DNA of 64,000 nucleotides from assembly GCA_021647785.1 (NCBI GenBank), contig JAKIUC010000008.1:29286-93285 (forward strand). The letters run 5' to 3'. Of this stretch, positions 8,479 to 17,478 are shown in pieces (the stretch's first letter is position 1; each line of letters opens with the position of its first letter). Both the position numbers and the translations under genes were made by a program. The stretch comes from Melioribacteraceae bacterium (GTDB lineage: Bacteria; Bacteroidota; Ignavibacteria; Ignavibacteriales; Melioribacteraceae). The notes under the pieces are model-generated. The model was not told the DNA's origin and searched no databases. It saw only the letters and a program-made list of their open reading frames with translations.

Positions 8479-10037
8479 TTAAACTAATATTAATATTGCT
8501 GGCTATAAATTCGGCTTTATTTGGACAATATTCGCCAAATAGTTATCAACTTGGAGAGAAAAAATTATCGAAAATTAGTGCTTTAACTCCTGCAAGTAAT
8601 TCAGTTTTAGATATTATTGCAAATGATGATTTAATAATTCTTGGAACTTCGCGAGGTTTAAGTTTATCGGAAGATAATGGTGAGAATTGGGATAACTTTT
8701 ATGAAAAAGAACCTTTTGGAAGTGATGGCTCTGTAGCTATTGGGTATGATAATGGAGTTATTTGGGTAACAACAGCAGGAACAATTGAAGTTGAAGGTGA
8801 ATTATTATCTGAAGGAACTGGAATAAAATACTCTACTGATAAAGGCTTAACGTGGACATCTATTCCTCAACCAGTGGATGACCCTGGCGATTCATCAATT
8901 GTTTACGGAATAAATACACTTCGAGCTTTACCAGTTACTACTACTATTAAAAACATCTCCTACGATATAGCTTTTACAAAAAACACAATTTGGATATCGT
9001 CATTTGCTGGTGGTTTGCGTAAATCTTCTGATATGGGCGCAACTTGGGAAAGAGTAGTACTGCCGCCTGATACACTTGATTCTATTAGTCCAAACGATAC
9101 TCTCAATTTTGCATTGCAGCCAGTTGCAGGAGCATTTGGTACAGATAACTGGCTTAACCACCGTGTTTTTTCTGTGCTTGGTGTTGATGATTCTACACTC
9201 TATGTTGGCACTGCAGGGGGGATAAATAAATCGACAGATAATGGTATTTCATGGAGAAAGTTCAACCATAAAAACCAAACAAATCCTATTAGTGGAAATT
9301 TTGTTGTGGGATTAGGACTGAACGAAGCAGATAATTCCATCTGGGCTGCAACTTGGAAAGCCGAAGATTTAGATGAGTTTTGGGGTGTAAGCCATTCCTC
9401 TGATGGAGGTGAAAATTGGGAAGTAACTTTGCCTGAAGCGAAAGCTTATAAATTTGGATTTAAATATTTCAATTCTTCTGATTTTCACGTTTTGGTTCCA
9501 GCTGATAAAGGGATATTCCGAAGTAGCAATAATGGTGGAACTTGGGTACAGCCAACTACAATAAGGGATTCATATACAAATATTCCAATAGCTACTAATA
9601 TTTTTTATGCAACTGCAGCAAAAAAATTGAATGCAACTGATTATCATATTTGGGTTGGTTCAAATAATGGATTAGCGAGGTTAAGTGAAACCAATGGCTT
9701 TTGGGAAGGGGATTGGAAAGTCTATCTTGCTTCAACTGAAGTAAAATTAGATGAGACTTATGCTTTCCCAAATCCATTTTCGCCAGCACAGGAATTGGTG
9801 AAAATAAAATATAGTCTAAGTGAAGATGCAAAAGTTACAATTAGAATAATGAACTTTAGTATGCAGCTTGTTCGAGTATTAATCCAAAATGCTCAAAGAG
9901 GAACAGGCGAACTATTCGAGTTTTGGGATGGTAAAAATGAATTAGGCAATGTTGTTACAAATGGTGTCTATTTTTATCGTATCGATTCAGATGCAATTAG
10001 TGAACCTCTTTTTGGTAAAATAATGGTGATGAAATGA
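8475..10037 (+). CDS. Secreted beta-propeller protein with FlgD-like sorting domain (paralogue B)
   Basis: 520 residues. A signal peptide (about 1-16) is followed by the same Asp-box propeller as paralogue A (5877-7460), with long runs of identical residues and DNA, for example the region around 9095-9230 against 6495-6630. The last about 95 residues differ: they start with Phe-Pro-Asn-Pro-Phe-Ser-Pro and contain a FlgD-Ig-like Phe-Trp-Asp-Gly-Lys-Asn-Glu motif followed by Asn-Gly-Val-Tyr-Phe-Tyr-Arg, a different flavour of T9SS C-terminal domain. It overlaps its upstream and downstream neighbours by 4 bases each, placing it in an operon with a lipoprotein and PorV/PorQ-like barrels. Role unknown; likely a secreted or surface protein. 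Confidence 0.85.
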   Translation: MIKLILILLAINSALFGQYSPNSYQLGEKKLSKISALTPASNSVLDIIANDDLIILGTSRGLSLSEDNGENWDNFYEKEPFGSDGSVAIGYDNGVIWVTTAGTIEVEGELLSEGTGIKYSTDKGLTWTSIPQPVDDPGDSSIVYGINTLRALPVTTTIKNISYDIAFTKNTIWISSFAGGLRKSSDMGATWERVVLPPDTLDSISPNDTLNFALQPVAGAFGTDNWLNHRVFSVLGVDDSTLYVGTAGGINKSTDNGISWRKFNHKNQTNPISGNFVVGLGLNEADNSIWAATWKAEDLDEFWGVSHSSDGGENWEVTLPEAKAYKFGFKYFNSSDFHVLVPADKGIFRSSNNGGTWVQPTTIRDSYTNIPIATNIFYATAAKKLNATDYHIWVGSNNGLARLSETNGFWEGDWKVYLASTEVKLDETYAFPNPFSPAQELVKIKYSLSEDAKVTIRIMNFSMQLVRVLIQNAQRGTGELFEFWDGKNELGNVVTNGVYFYRIDSDAISEPLFGKIMVMK

Positions 10038-11044
10038 TGAATAAAAAAATAAACTTAATTGTAGTTCTGTTACTATTATCTTCTGTTGCGCTTGCTCAAT
10101 CAGATCAGTACAGCAAAATATCAAGTATGCCAGGAGCCTTCTCCCGTATGGGGTTTGGAGCAAGAGGTATGGGAATGGGGAATGCAATGTCGGCAGTTAT
10201 AACTGGTAACAAAGTAGCTTACTATAATCCGGCACTATCTGTTTTCCAAGAGGGGAATTCGTTTCAAACATCTTATTCATTTCTATCTCTTGATAGAAAT
10301 TTGAACTTTCTTACTTTTACAAGAAAATTTGAATTAGGTAAAAAAAATAGTGAAGGTGAATTTATTAATAAACCTCGTATTGCAGGTGTAAGTGCTGGTA
10401 TTATCAATGCAAGTGTTGATAATTTTTCTCAAAGAGATAATCAAGGAAATATTACAGGTGAATTATCTCCATACGAAAATCAATTTTTTGTTGGGCTTGC
10501 AAATCAATTTTCAGAGAAATTCACAATAGGTTTTACAGCAAAATTCTACTACTCTAAATTGTACGATGAAATTAAAACAAATACATTTGGAATTGATATT
10601 GGCGCAATCTACCGTGCCAATGAACAGTTAACGATAGCTACAATGGTTGTCGATTTACTTAGCAAATATGAATGGGATACAACACCAGTCTATGGGCAAG
10701 AGGGTTTTACAATAGACGATAAATTCCCTTTGCTTATTAGGGTTGGGGCTTCTTATAAACTTGATGACCCAAATTTGATAGTTGCAGTTGAGTTTGAAAA
10801 CAGTGATGCTGGTACAAACTATCTTCGCTTTGGAGTTGAGTATGAAATCTATAAAGGTCTCCTGCTTCGTGGTGGGTTAGATAAATTTGATATAAGTAAT
10901 ACTGCTGTACCATCTCGACCATCCCTTGGGTTTTCATATTTCCAAGAGATTAGCAGTTTGGTTTTCGGTATTAATTATGCTTTTGTACTTGAACCTTATT
11001 CAGCTTTTGATCAGCATATTATAGGAATAGATGTTAACTTTTAA
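10034..11044 (+). CDS. PorV/PorQ-family outer-membrane protein
   Basis: 336 residues. The signal peptide ends near residue 21 (Ala-Leu-Ala-Gln). After it come Gly-Phe-Gly-Ala-Arg-Gly-Met-Gly-Met-Gly and an Ala-Tyr-Tyr-Asn-Pro-Ala motif, characteristic of the PorV/PorQ (UPF0164-related) barrel family. The rest alternates aromatic and polar residues as in a beta barrel and ends in Asp-Val-Asn-Phe, a typical terminal strand. In T9SS, PorV-type barrels escort cargo to the PorU sortase. It overlaps paralogue B by 4 bases, so this copy may serve the adjacent secreted propellers; that link is inference from position. Confidence 0.8.
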   Translation: MMNKKINLIVVLLLLSSVALAQSDQYSKISSMPGAFSRMGFGARGMGMGNAMSAVITGNKVAYYNPALSVFQEGNSFQTSYSFLSLDRNLNFLTFTRKFELGKKNSEGEFINKPRIAGVSAGIINASVDNFSQRDNQGNITGELSPYENQFFVGLANQFSEKFTIGFTAKFYYSKLYDEIKTNTFGIDIGAIYRANEQLTIATMVVDLLSKYEWDTTPVYGQEGFTIDDKFPLLIRVGASYKLDDPNLIVAVEFENSDAGTNYLRFGVEYEIYKGLLLRGGLDKFDISNTAVPSRPSLGFSYFQEISSLVFGINYAFVLEPYSAFDQHIIGIDVNF

Positions 11045-11161
11045 GTTAGAAATTTAAAAGATGAGTATAAAACAAAAAATTGGATACGAAGTCACAAAAG
11101 AGCAGAAAAATAAAAATCTTTTGTCTCTTCGTGACTTTGTGGCAAGGATAAATGTAAACAG

Positions 11162-12061
11162 ATGAAAAAAATATTTTTGATTATTTTGGTTAGTACTGCA
11201 ACTCTATTTGCTCAAAGTGCTGGCAATAGTGGGGTATCATTTTTAAAAAATGGATTTGGAGCACGCAACATTGCAATGAGCGATTTGGGTGTTGTTGGTG
11301 TTACCGATTTAACAGCACTAAATTATAATCCTGCATTGCTCTCTAAGTATAAAGCCCCTCAAGTAATGTTAACCCACAATCAATCAATTCAGGATATGAC
11401 TACGCAATTGGTTGGTGCCAGTTTTAGTCTTTGGGGAATCCCTTTTGCTGTGGGTGTTAATAATACATCAATCAATGATATTGAAGTTAGAACGCAGCCT
11501 GGTGAGCCGCAGTCTCTCTTTAATGCACATTATATGTTCGGTTCTCTCTCAACTGGTTTTGAAATATTTCAAAATTTATCTCTCGGTATAACAACAAAAT
11601 TTATATACGAAAATTTGTTCTCCGATGAAGCTGAAGGGTGGGCTTTCGACTTTGGATTGAGTTATAGTGATATAGTAGATGGCTTGGATTTAGGTGCATC
11701 AATTAAAAATATTGGCTCTCTATCAGAGTTAAGGAATGAAGCAACAATACTACCTACAGATTTACGTGTTGGGCTTTCTTACGGATTTACGGCAAATTCA
11801 ATTAACTCAGAAGTAATACTAATTGGTGGTGTTCAAAAGTATAGCGAAACCGATGATACCCATATCCATACTGGCGGAGAAGTCTTTTATGATAATATAA
11901 TAGCTGTTCGCTTTGGTTATATGACTGGATATGAATCGAAAGGTTTTACTACTGGCTTAGGTCTTTATTGGGAAGGACTTAATTTCGATTATGCTTTTAC
12001 TCCTTATTCACGGGGACTTGGAAGTGCTCATACAATTTCTTTGATGTATTCATTTAATTAA
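11162..12061 (+). CDS. PorV/PorQ-family outer-membrane protein
   Basis: 299 residues. A signal peptide of about 17 residues (ending Phe-Ala-Gln) is followed by Asn-Gly-Phe-Gly-Ala-Arg-Asn-Ile-Ala-Met and Leu-Asn-Tyr-Asn-Pro-Ala, the same family landmarks as the preceding gene, and it ends in Met-Tyr-Ser-Phe-Asn, a barrel-closing strand. It is shorter and divergent from the preceding barrel and from PorV at 22647. It lies 117 bases after its neighbour, probably still in the same transcription unit. It is predicted to be a T9SS-associated or general outer-membrane barrel; no specific cargo can be assigned. Confidence 0.78.
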   Translation: MKKIFLIILVSTATLFAQSAGNSGVSFLKNGFGARNIAMSDLGVVGVTDLTALNYNPALLSKYKAPQVMLTHNQSIQDMTTQLVGASFSLWGIPFAVGVNNTSINDIEVRTQPGEPQSLFNAHYMFGSLSTGFEIFQNLSLGITTKFIYENLFSDEAEGWAFDFGLSYSDIVDGLDLGASIKNIGSLSELRNEATILPTDLRVGLSYGFTANSINSEVILIGGVQKYSETDDTHIHTGGEVFYDNIIAVRFGYMTGYESKGFTTGLGLYWEGLNFDYAFTPYSRGLGSAHTISLMYSFN

Positions 12062-12092
12062 TACCAAATAAGAAGCAAAATTACAAATTATA

Positions 12093-13061
12093 ATGTCAAA
12101 CATTGAAATAATTAAATACACCAAAGAGTGGGAAGAGAAGTGGGATAAATTTGTTCATGAATCGAACAACGGAACTCTCTTCCATTTACAGAAGTTTTTT
12201 GATTATCACTCTCCCAATAAATTTACTTTTAATCATTTACTATTTTTAGAGAAAGGTGAAATAGTTGCACTACTTCCAGGCTCTATGATTGGAGATAAAT
12301 TTGAATCACCAATAGGGGCAAGCTATGGCTCGATTGTAACTAAAGATATCAAATTTGAAAAAGCTCTTGAAATTGTTGCGACTATAATTGAATATGCAAA
12401 AGCAAATGGAATTACAGAATTGGAATTGACTGCCGCACCTGTAGTTTACGAAGATAAGCCAAACCAGAATCTCGATTTTGCTATGCTATGGCTGGGCTTC
12501 AGTTATTCGCTCCATTATATTTCCAGTGCAATAAAGTTAGATAAAGAAGTTGATATAATATCACGTTTTCAACCAACTGTTCGCAGAAACATTCGGAAGA
12601 CATTTCGTAACTCAGATATTAGAGTTGAAATAAATGAACGGTATGACGAATTCTATCCAATATTATTAAAGAACAAAGCCCGCCATAGTGTTAAGCCAAC
12701 TCACACTTTGGAAGAACTAATTAAGTTAAAAGAACTTTTGCCCAACCACTTAAAACTATTTATGGTTTATTATAAAGATACGCCTATTGCTGGTTCGTTG
12801 ATGTTCTTTGTTAATAAAACATGTGCACTCTGCTTTTATAATATGTTGGATTTTGACTACGAACATCTGAAACCTATCCACAGAATAATGTATGAAGTGG
12901 TAAAATATTCAACTGATAATGGATATAGCTATGTAGATATTGGAGTTTCGCAAGATACAAAGGCAGATAACCCAATGACCCCAAGTATGGGTTTGATTGA
13001 TTTCAAAGAGAAGTTTGATGCAAAGACGGTAATGAGAAATACGTTAAGTATTAAGCTATAA
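12093..13061 (+). CDS. FemAB/GNAT-type acyl(aminoacyl)transferase
   Basis: 322 residues with the layout of FemAB-like proteins: two linked GNAT folds. Recognisable parts are an N-terminal Thr-Leu-Phe-His-Leu-Gln segment, a central Arg-Arg-Asn-Ile-Arg-Lys region, and the C-terminal half with a Thr-Pro-Ile-Ala-Gly-Ser-Leu-Met-Phe strand and a Tyr-Val-Asp-Ile-Gly-Val-Ser motif. Relatives ligate amino acids onto peptidoglycan precursors or act in exopolysaccharide and sorting-related pathways. No signal peptide; cytoplasmic. The glycosyltransferase gene begins 4 bases after its stop, so the two probably act on the same surface molecule. Substrate unknown. Confidence 0.72.
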   Translation: MSNIEIIKYTKEWEEKWDKFVHESNNGTLFHLQKFFDYHSPNKFTFNHLLFLEKGEIVALLPGSMIGDKFESPIGASYGSIVTKDIKFEKALEIVATIIEYAKANGITELELTAAPVVYEDKPNQNLDFAMLWLGFSYSLHYISSAIKLDKEVDIISRFQPTVRRNIRKTFRNSDIRVEINERYDEFYPILLKNKARHSVKPTHTLEELIKLKELLPNHLKLFMVYYKDTPIAGSLMFFVNKTCALCFYNMLDFDYEHLKPIHRIMYEVVKYSTDNGYSYVDIGVSQDTKADNPMTPSMGLIDFKEKFDAKTVMRNTLSIKL

Positions 13062-13065
13062 CATT

Positions 13066-14187
13066 ATGAGGATTAAAAAATCAATAACAATCTCATTTCT
13101 CGGCAATGCAAATTATGATACTCGTGTTACAAATCTCACAAACTCACTTAAAGAAAAAGGCATCTTTGTTAAGGTAATATCTTTTGATTGGACAACTCCT
13201 AATTTCCAGTCGGTTACTGGGGATACTGCAATATTCAAGTTGGTAAAAAAGAAAAATTCACTTCCTTATTATTTTAAATTTCTAATTACTCTTTTTAGAG
13301 AATTGCTTAAAACAAATTCTTCAATCTATATTGCCGAAGATATTTACACTCTTCCAATTGTTACTTTTATTGCAAAATTACGAAGAGCAAAACTATACTA
13401 TAATAGCAGAGAGTTCTACGCTTTTCTTGCTGGACTTAGAAGTAAACCTAAAACACAGTCTGTCATTCGGATGTTGGAAAAATTCTTTATCAAAAAAGTT
13501 GATGCTGTTCTCGTTACTGGGGAAGGGGATGCAGAGTTTTTACAAAATTATTATGGAATTAAAAATACTGTTGTAATCAGAAATTTGCCAGTGAGCCAGA
13601 AAGCAACTGAACCAATAGATTTTCATAAGACGTTAAATATTCCAACAGCTAACAGAATACTTCTTTATCAAGGAGTAATTTTGGAGGGAAGGGGGTTTGA
13701 ACCACTTATGAAAGCAATGACGAAAGTTGAGAATTGTAATTTGATTGTACTTGGTACTGGTGTGTTTAAAACAAAATATGAAAAACTTGCTATTGAATTA
13801 GGAATAGAAAAACGTCTCCATTTCCTTGGCAACATTGAGCAGAGTGAATTGATTAACTACACTGCTGGTGCGGATATTGGAGTATCGTTAATAGAAAACA
13901 TCAGTAAAAGTTATTACTACGCTTTGCCCAATAAATTATTTGAATATATAATGGCAAAAATACCTGTATTAGTAAGTGATTTGCCACAGATGAAAAAAAT
14001 TGTGTGCGACTATAATGTTGGAAGATTTGCAACATTAGAAAATAAAAAAGATTTAGAAAATGTTCTTTCTGAAATGATAGCTGATAAAGATAAAATAGAA
14101 ATCTATAAAAGAAATGCGGTTGAAGCCTCACAAGAACTAAACTGGCAGATGGAATTTGAAAAAGTAAAACACCTATTCATTGTATAG
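13066..14187 (+). CDS. Glycosyltransferase family 4
   Basis: 373 residues with a GT-B fold. The N-terminal Rossmann half includes an Asn-Tyr-Asp-Thr-Arg-Val motif. The C-terminal half contains Leu-Leu-Tyr-Gln-Gly-Val-Ile-Leu-Glu-Gly-Arg-Gly, a Leu-His-Phe-Leu-Gly-Asn segment and Ala-Leu-Pro-Asn-Lys-Leu-Phe-Glu-Tyr, the region with the nucleotide-binding Glu (EX7E area) of GT4 enzymes. It would transfer a sugar from an NDP donor in the cytoplasm; the acceptor is not evident. It is coupled to the FemAB/GNAT-like gene. The SRP RNA gene begins 45 bases after its stop. Confidence 0.85.
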   Translation: MRIKKSITISFLGNANYDTRVTNLTNSLKEKGIFVKVISFDWTTPNFQSVTGDTAIFKLVKKKNSLPYYFKFLITLFRELLKTNSSIYIAEDIYTLPIVTFIAKLRRAKLYYNSREFYAFLAGLRSKPKTQSVIRMLEKFFIKKVDAVLVTGEGDAEFLQNYYGIKNTVVIRNLPVSQKATEPIDFHKTLNIPTANRILLYQGVILEGRGFEPLMKAMTKVENCNLIVLGTGVFKTKYEKLAIELGIEKRLHFLGNIEQSELINYTAGADIGVSLIENISKSYYYALPNKLFEYIMAKIPVLVSDLPQMKKIVCDYNVGRFATLENKKDLENVLSEMIADKDKIEIYKRNAVEASQELNWQMEFEKVKHLFIV

Positions 14188-14232
14188 AGAGATAAAATTA
14201 TCTATATTTTCGTTCTTAATTTTGAAAAGTTT

Positions 14233-14325
<93 letters not shown>

Positions 14326-14523
14326 ATTATTATTTGCAATATCAATCAACTTATAATTATTGTATTTCAAATTATATAAAGTAAAATTAAGCGATATCCA
14401 ATGGTAATTGAGGTGCAGATTTCTACTGTGTTCACGAAGTATTGTATCCTAAATCGCTGTTTTCTAAAAATGTCTCTTGTAATTTTGAGAGAAAATATCT
14501 ATTTTTAAATTCGTATTTTTTGA

Positions 14524-14596
14524 GGGCGGATAGCTCAGTTGGTAGAGCAATGGACTGAAAATCCATGTGTCGGCGGTTCAATTCCGTCTCCGCCCA
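14524..14596 (+). tRNA. tRNA-Phe (anticodon GAA)
   Basis: A complete cloverleaf: acceptor GGGCGGA/TCCGCCC with discriminator A at 14596, D loop with AGCTCAGTTGGTAGAGC, anticodon stem ATGGA/TCCAT around loop CTGAAAA (GAA = Phe), and T loop TTCAATT. The CCA end is not encoded. An intrinsic terminator follows within 10 bases. Confidence 0.96.
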
Positions 14597-14604
14597 CAAA
14601 AAGT

Positions 14605-14634
14605 AACCCCGCAAACCAAAGCGGGGTTTTTTTG
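14605..14634 (+). terminator. Intrinsic terminator of tRNA-Phe
   Basis: AACCCCGC (14605-14612) pairs with GCGGGGTT (14621-14628) around an eight-base loop and is followed by a run of T interrupted by one G. It sits directly after the tRNA. Confidence 0.85.
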
Positions 14635-14798
14635 TTTTAAATGGTGTGCTTACGAAACCAAAAATATCTTCAGCAAAATGGAAAGCTCACTTGTATCACT
14701 ACTAAGACAAAGAGGAAATCAAAAGCATTAAAGTTCCTATCCAGTTTTAAATCTGATTAAAAAGGGAATCTTACCCAAAACATTCCTCTCTATAATCT

Positions 14799-15881
14799 TC
14801 ATTTTTGTGCTCGTGCAATATTTAAAATAGCTGCAAAGAAGAATATAATATTTGCAAGCCATCCGGTGAGGATAGGGGACATAACTCCATTTTTTCCGAA
14901 GGCTTGACTAATACTCATAAATACTAAATATGTAAAAGTGATTACAAGATTAATCCCGAACTGCAATGCCAGCCCACCTTTCCTCTTATTTGTAGAGAGA
15001 GGTAAACCAAAAAGAACTGTAATAATTGAGGCAAATGCAAATGCAATTCTGGAGTGATATTCAATCTGAATACGTTTTGGGTTATTTCCGGCAACGAGCA
15101 TCTCTTTTGATAGAACATCAAGTTCAGTTAAGGTCATCTCTTCATTTTTAATCTGCTTATTAATTACATCCTTTGGGAGAAAATGGAGATTATCAATTTC
15201 TAACTCTTTAAATATTTGCTGAGTTTCGGTTAAGTCAGTAAAATCTCTTTTAACACCATTAATCAAAATCCAATTGCCTGAAGTTGTATCATACTTCATT
15301 TTTTTTGCATCAATTCTGCTTAGCATTTTTGAAATATCATTTGGATTAAAATCTTGAATGCTAACAATTCTTGCTTGGTCGTTAGCTACGTTGTACGAGG
15401 CAATTGTTACAATTCTTGTTTTGCTATCCTGAAAGAAAATATTGTTACCACTGCGGATTGTACCCCAATCCATATAGTTTCGTTCAATACTTACTTTTAC
15501 TTTATTAGCAAGTGGAGATATGTAGCCGCCAAAATAGATTGAGAAGAGTGAAATAAAAACCGTTGTTAAAATAAATGGTGCCATATATCTATAGAGACTC
15601 ATGCCGCTTGCTTTTAATGCTGTTACTTCATTTAAATCGGAGAGTTTTCCAGTAACAAAAAGTGCCGCAAGTAATACAGAAATTGGGGTCATGTAGCGAA
15701 TCATTTGCGGAAGAAAGGCAGCATAATACTTTAGAATTATTTCAAAAGGAACATCGAAATCTATAAATTCATCAATGTGTTCCATTAAATCAACAATAAT
15801 AAAAATTGCAACAAATGTTAGCAGTGCAAATAGAATTGTTTGCAGGAATTGTTTTATCAGATATCTATCAATTATCAGCAT
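14799..15881 (-). CDS. LptF/LptG-family LPS-export permease (second of pair)
   Basis: 360 residues. Three N-terminal membrane helices lie in about 1-120 (the first within 'QFLQTILFALLTFVAIFII'), with the conserved Leu-Lys-Ala-Ser-Gly-Met-Ser-Leu-Tyr coupling-helix motif at about residues 83-91. A periplasmic beta-jellyroll region (about 125-270) and three C-terminal helices follow. This is the YjgP/YjgQ topology. LptF and LptG form the membrane part of the ABC exporter that extracts LPS from the inner membrane. It starts 2 bases after the preceding permease stops, so both are made together. Which of the two is LptF and which LptG cannot be settled here. Confidence 0.88.
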   Translation of the reverse strand: MLIIDRYLIKQFLQTILFALLTFVAIFIIVDLMEHIDEFIDFDVPFEIILKYYAAFLPQMIRYMTPISVLLAALFVTGKLSDLNEVTALKASGMSLYRYMAPFILTTVFISLFSIYFGGYISPLANKVKVSIERNYMDWGTIRSGNNIFFQDSKTRIVTIASYNVANDQARIVSIQDFNPNDISKMLSRIDAKKMKYDTTSGNWILINGVKRDFTDLTETQQIFKELEIDNLHFLPKDVINKQIKNEEMTLTELDVLSKEMLVAGNNPKRIQIEYHSRIAFAFASIITVLFGLPLSTNKRKGGLALQFGINLVITFTYLVFMSISQAFGKNGVMSPILTGWLANIIFFFAAILNIARAQK

Positions 15882-15883
15882 AT

Positions 15884-17263
15884 TTATCCATTTTTTTGAC
15901 TATGCTCAATTACCGCAGCAGCTTTAAATCTTTTAGGAACTAATTTTGTGAAAAATTCAAAGTTAAGTGTTACTCTCTCTTTTGCACTCTTTATTGTTAA
16001 ATAAAGCCCTAAAACTAAGAGTACAACATTTGCACTCCACATCCCCCAAAACGGCGAGAGAATTCCACGATCTGCCAACTTCTCACCGCTCATCAGAAAT
16101 GCCCAGTATATTAAAAAGAAAATTAAACTAATTCCGGCAGCCATACCAAAGCCGCCCTTTCGAGTCATAGTACCCAAGGGAGCTCCTACCAAAATAAATA
16201 AAATACATGCAATAGGAATAGAATACTTTTTATTTATTTCTACCAAATATTTATTAGTTCTGCTATAGTTGCTGCGCAATCGGCTATTGCTGGATCGGAT
16301 GCTGCCTCTTGCAGTTTTAATTTTATCTCCAACTCTCATATAGATAAATTTTGCTGTTTTTCTGTAACTTGCATTTCGCGAAGGATTAGGATTAGGTAAA
16401 AAATATGTTGTCAATTTTTCATCCTTCTCCGATTGATATCTCTCTCGGATAATATTTAAACTATCAACTATTGCACGCATTGCAGCAGCACCAAGCTCTC
16501 TATCACCACGGTGTAAATTTTTTCCATCAGTAGGGTTAAAAGAAAACATATCAGCATTCATTACAATTTTGTGGCGTTCAAAAATTAGTTTTCTGTAAGT
16601 TTTGTAGTCATAATTATTTGATGTATGAATCTCGCCATCATATAAATCCAATACTAAATTAGCTTGGTTTTTTGAAAAATATAATTCTCCTCGTTTTGCT
16701 GTAACAACACTAATATTTTTTGGGTCCGATCTGTCATAAATTGTTAAATCCAAAAGTTCATTTGTTTTCCTATTAATATTTCTTGCTAGAATAGATTTTC
16801 CCGGAATTTCTTGAGAGAAGACTCCAGGCACAAGTGAAAGAGTTGGTTTTTTGCGAGTAATATCATCACGTAAAATACGAGCTGCGTGGTTTGCATCGGG
16901 ATAAACATGATTGTTAAATAGAATTAAAAAGCCTGCTATAATAATGCTACCAACAATTGGAGGAATTAACATTTTATATAAACTCATTCCGGAAGCTTTT
17001 AAAACAGCAATTTCATTGTTCTGTGCTAATGTACCAAATGCCATTAATGTAGAGATTAAAACAGACATTGGAACAACAAGAATAAGCATCCAAGCAAGGT
17101 TATAAGTAACTAATTGAATTATTACCCAAGTACTTAAACCTTTCCCAATTAGCTTATCTGCAAACTTCATAAAAAATTGAAGTAAGAAAACTGACATCAA
17201 AGTGAAAGCTGAAAATATGAATGGTCCTGTATGAGCTTTTAATATATATTTGTAAATTATCAC
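15884..17263 (-). CDS. LptF/LptG-family LPS-export permease (first of pair)
   Basis: 459 residues, about 100 longer than its partner because of a larger periplasmic domain. N-terminal helices with the Leu-Lys-Ala-Ser-Gly-Met-Ser-Leu-Tyr motif (about residues 83-91), a periplasmic jellyroll containing a 'DLYDGEIH' strand, and C-terminal helices with a Gly-Ala-Pro-Leu-Gly-Thr-Met-Thr-Arg-Lys-Gly-Gly motif, all standard for the YjgP/YjgQ family. It is co-transcribed with the second permease. A 131-base gap separates its start from the divergent phosphate acetyltransferase frame, so promoters for both directions should lie there. No LptB gene is present in the window. Confidence 0.88.
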   Translation of the reverse strand: MIIYKYILKAHTGPFIFSAFTLMSVFLLQFFMKFADKLIGKGLSTWVIIQLVTYNLAWMLILVVPMSVLISTLMAFGTLAQNNEIAVLKASGMSLYKMLIPPIVGSIIIAGFLILFNNHVYPDANHAARILRDDITRKKPTLSLVPGVFSQEIPGKSILARNINRKTNELLDLTIYDRSDPKNISVVTAKRGELYFSKNQANLVLDLYDGEIHTSNNYDYKTYRKLIFERHKIVMNADMFSFNPTDGKNLHRGDRELGAAAMRAIVDSLNIIRERYQSEKDEKLTTYFLPNPNPSRNASYRKTAKFIYMRVGDKIKTARGSIRSSNSRLRSNYSRTNKYLVEINKKYSIPIACILFILVGAPLGTMTRKGGFGMAAGISLIFFLIYWAFLMSGEKLADRGILSPFWGMWSANVVLLVLGLYLTIKSAKERVTLNFEFFTKLVPKRFKAAAVIEHSQKNG

Positions 17264-17478
17264 AAATGCTCTGCTTTAGAATTTTGAATAAAAAATTGAC
17301 TTATAAAAATAGTAAAACTGTGCTATAAATTGGAGTTAATTAACAATGGGTTACATTTTATTTTGTTCTACGGATAAAATAAAAGGCAGCCGCAATGTTC
17401 TTCATTTTTATATCAGAGATAAAATTCAATTTCTTTATATTTGAAGAACGAAAAATATTTTATTATACTGAGGAAAAG

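Noticed and set aside
11060..11155. Possible inverted repeat (GTCACAAAAGA ... TCTTTTGT ... GTGAC) between the two PorV/PorQ-like genes as terminator
   Set aside because: Arms are interrupted and no T-run follows; it may be another repeat fragment, but support is too weak.
14432..14614. Minus-strand frame of 60 codons across tRNA-Phe
   Set aside because: It is the antisense of the tRNA gene and its flanks; such frames are well-known false annotations.
14641..14760. Short plus-strand frame of 39 codons after tRNA-Phe, considered as an integrase remnant at a tRNA attachment site
   Set aside because: No Shine-Dalgarno, no recognisable integrase motif and no repeated tRNA 3' end within the window.
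17395..17478. Extended N-terminus of phosphate acetyltransferase
   Set aside because: The 28 extra residues are Phe/Ile-rich and unlike the family; ATG 17479 has a better ribosome binding site and gives the expected length.
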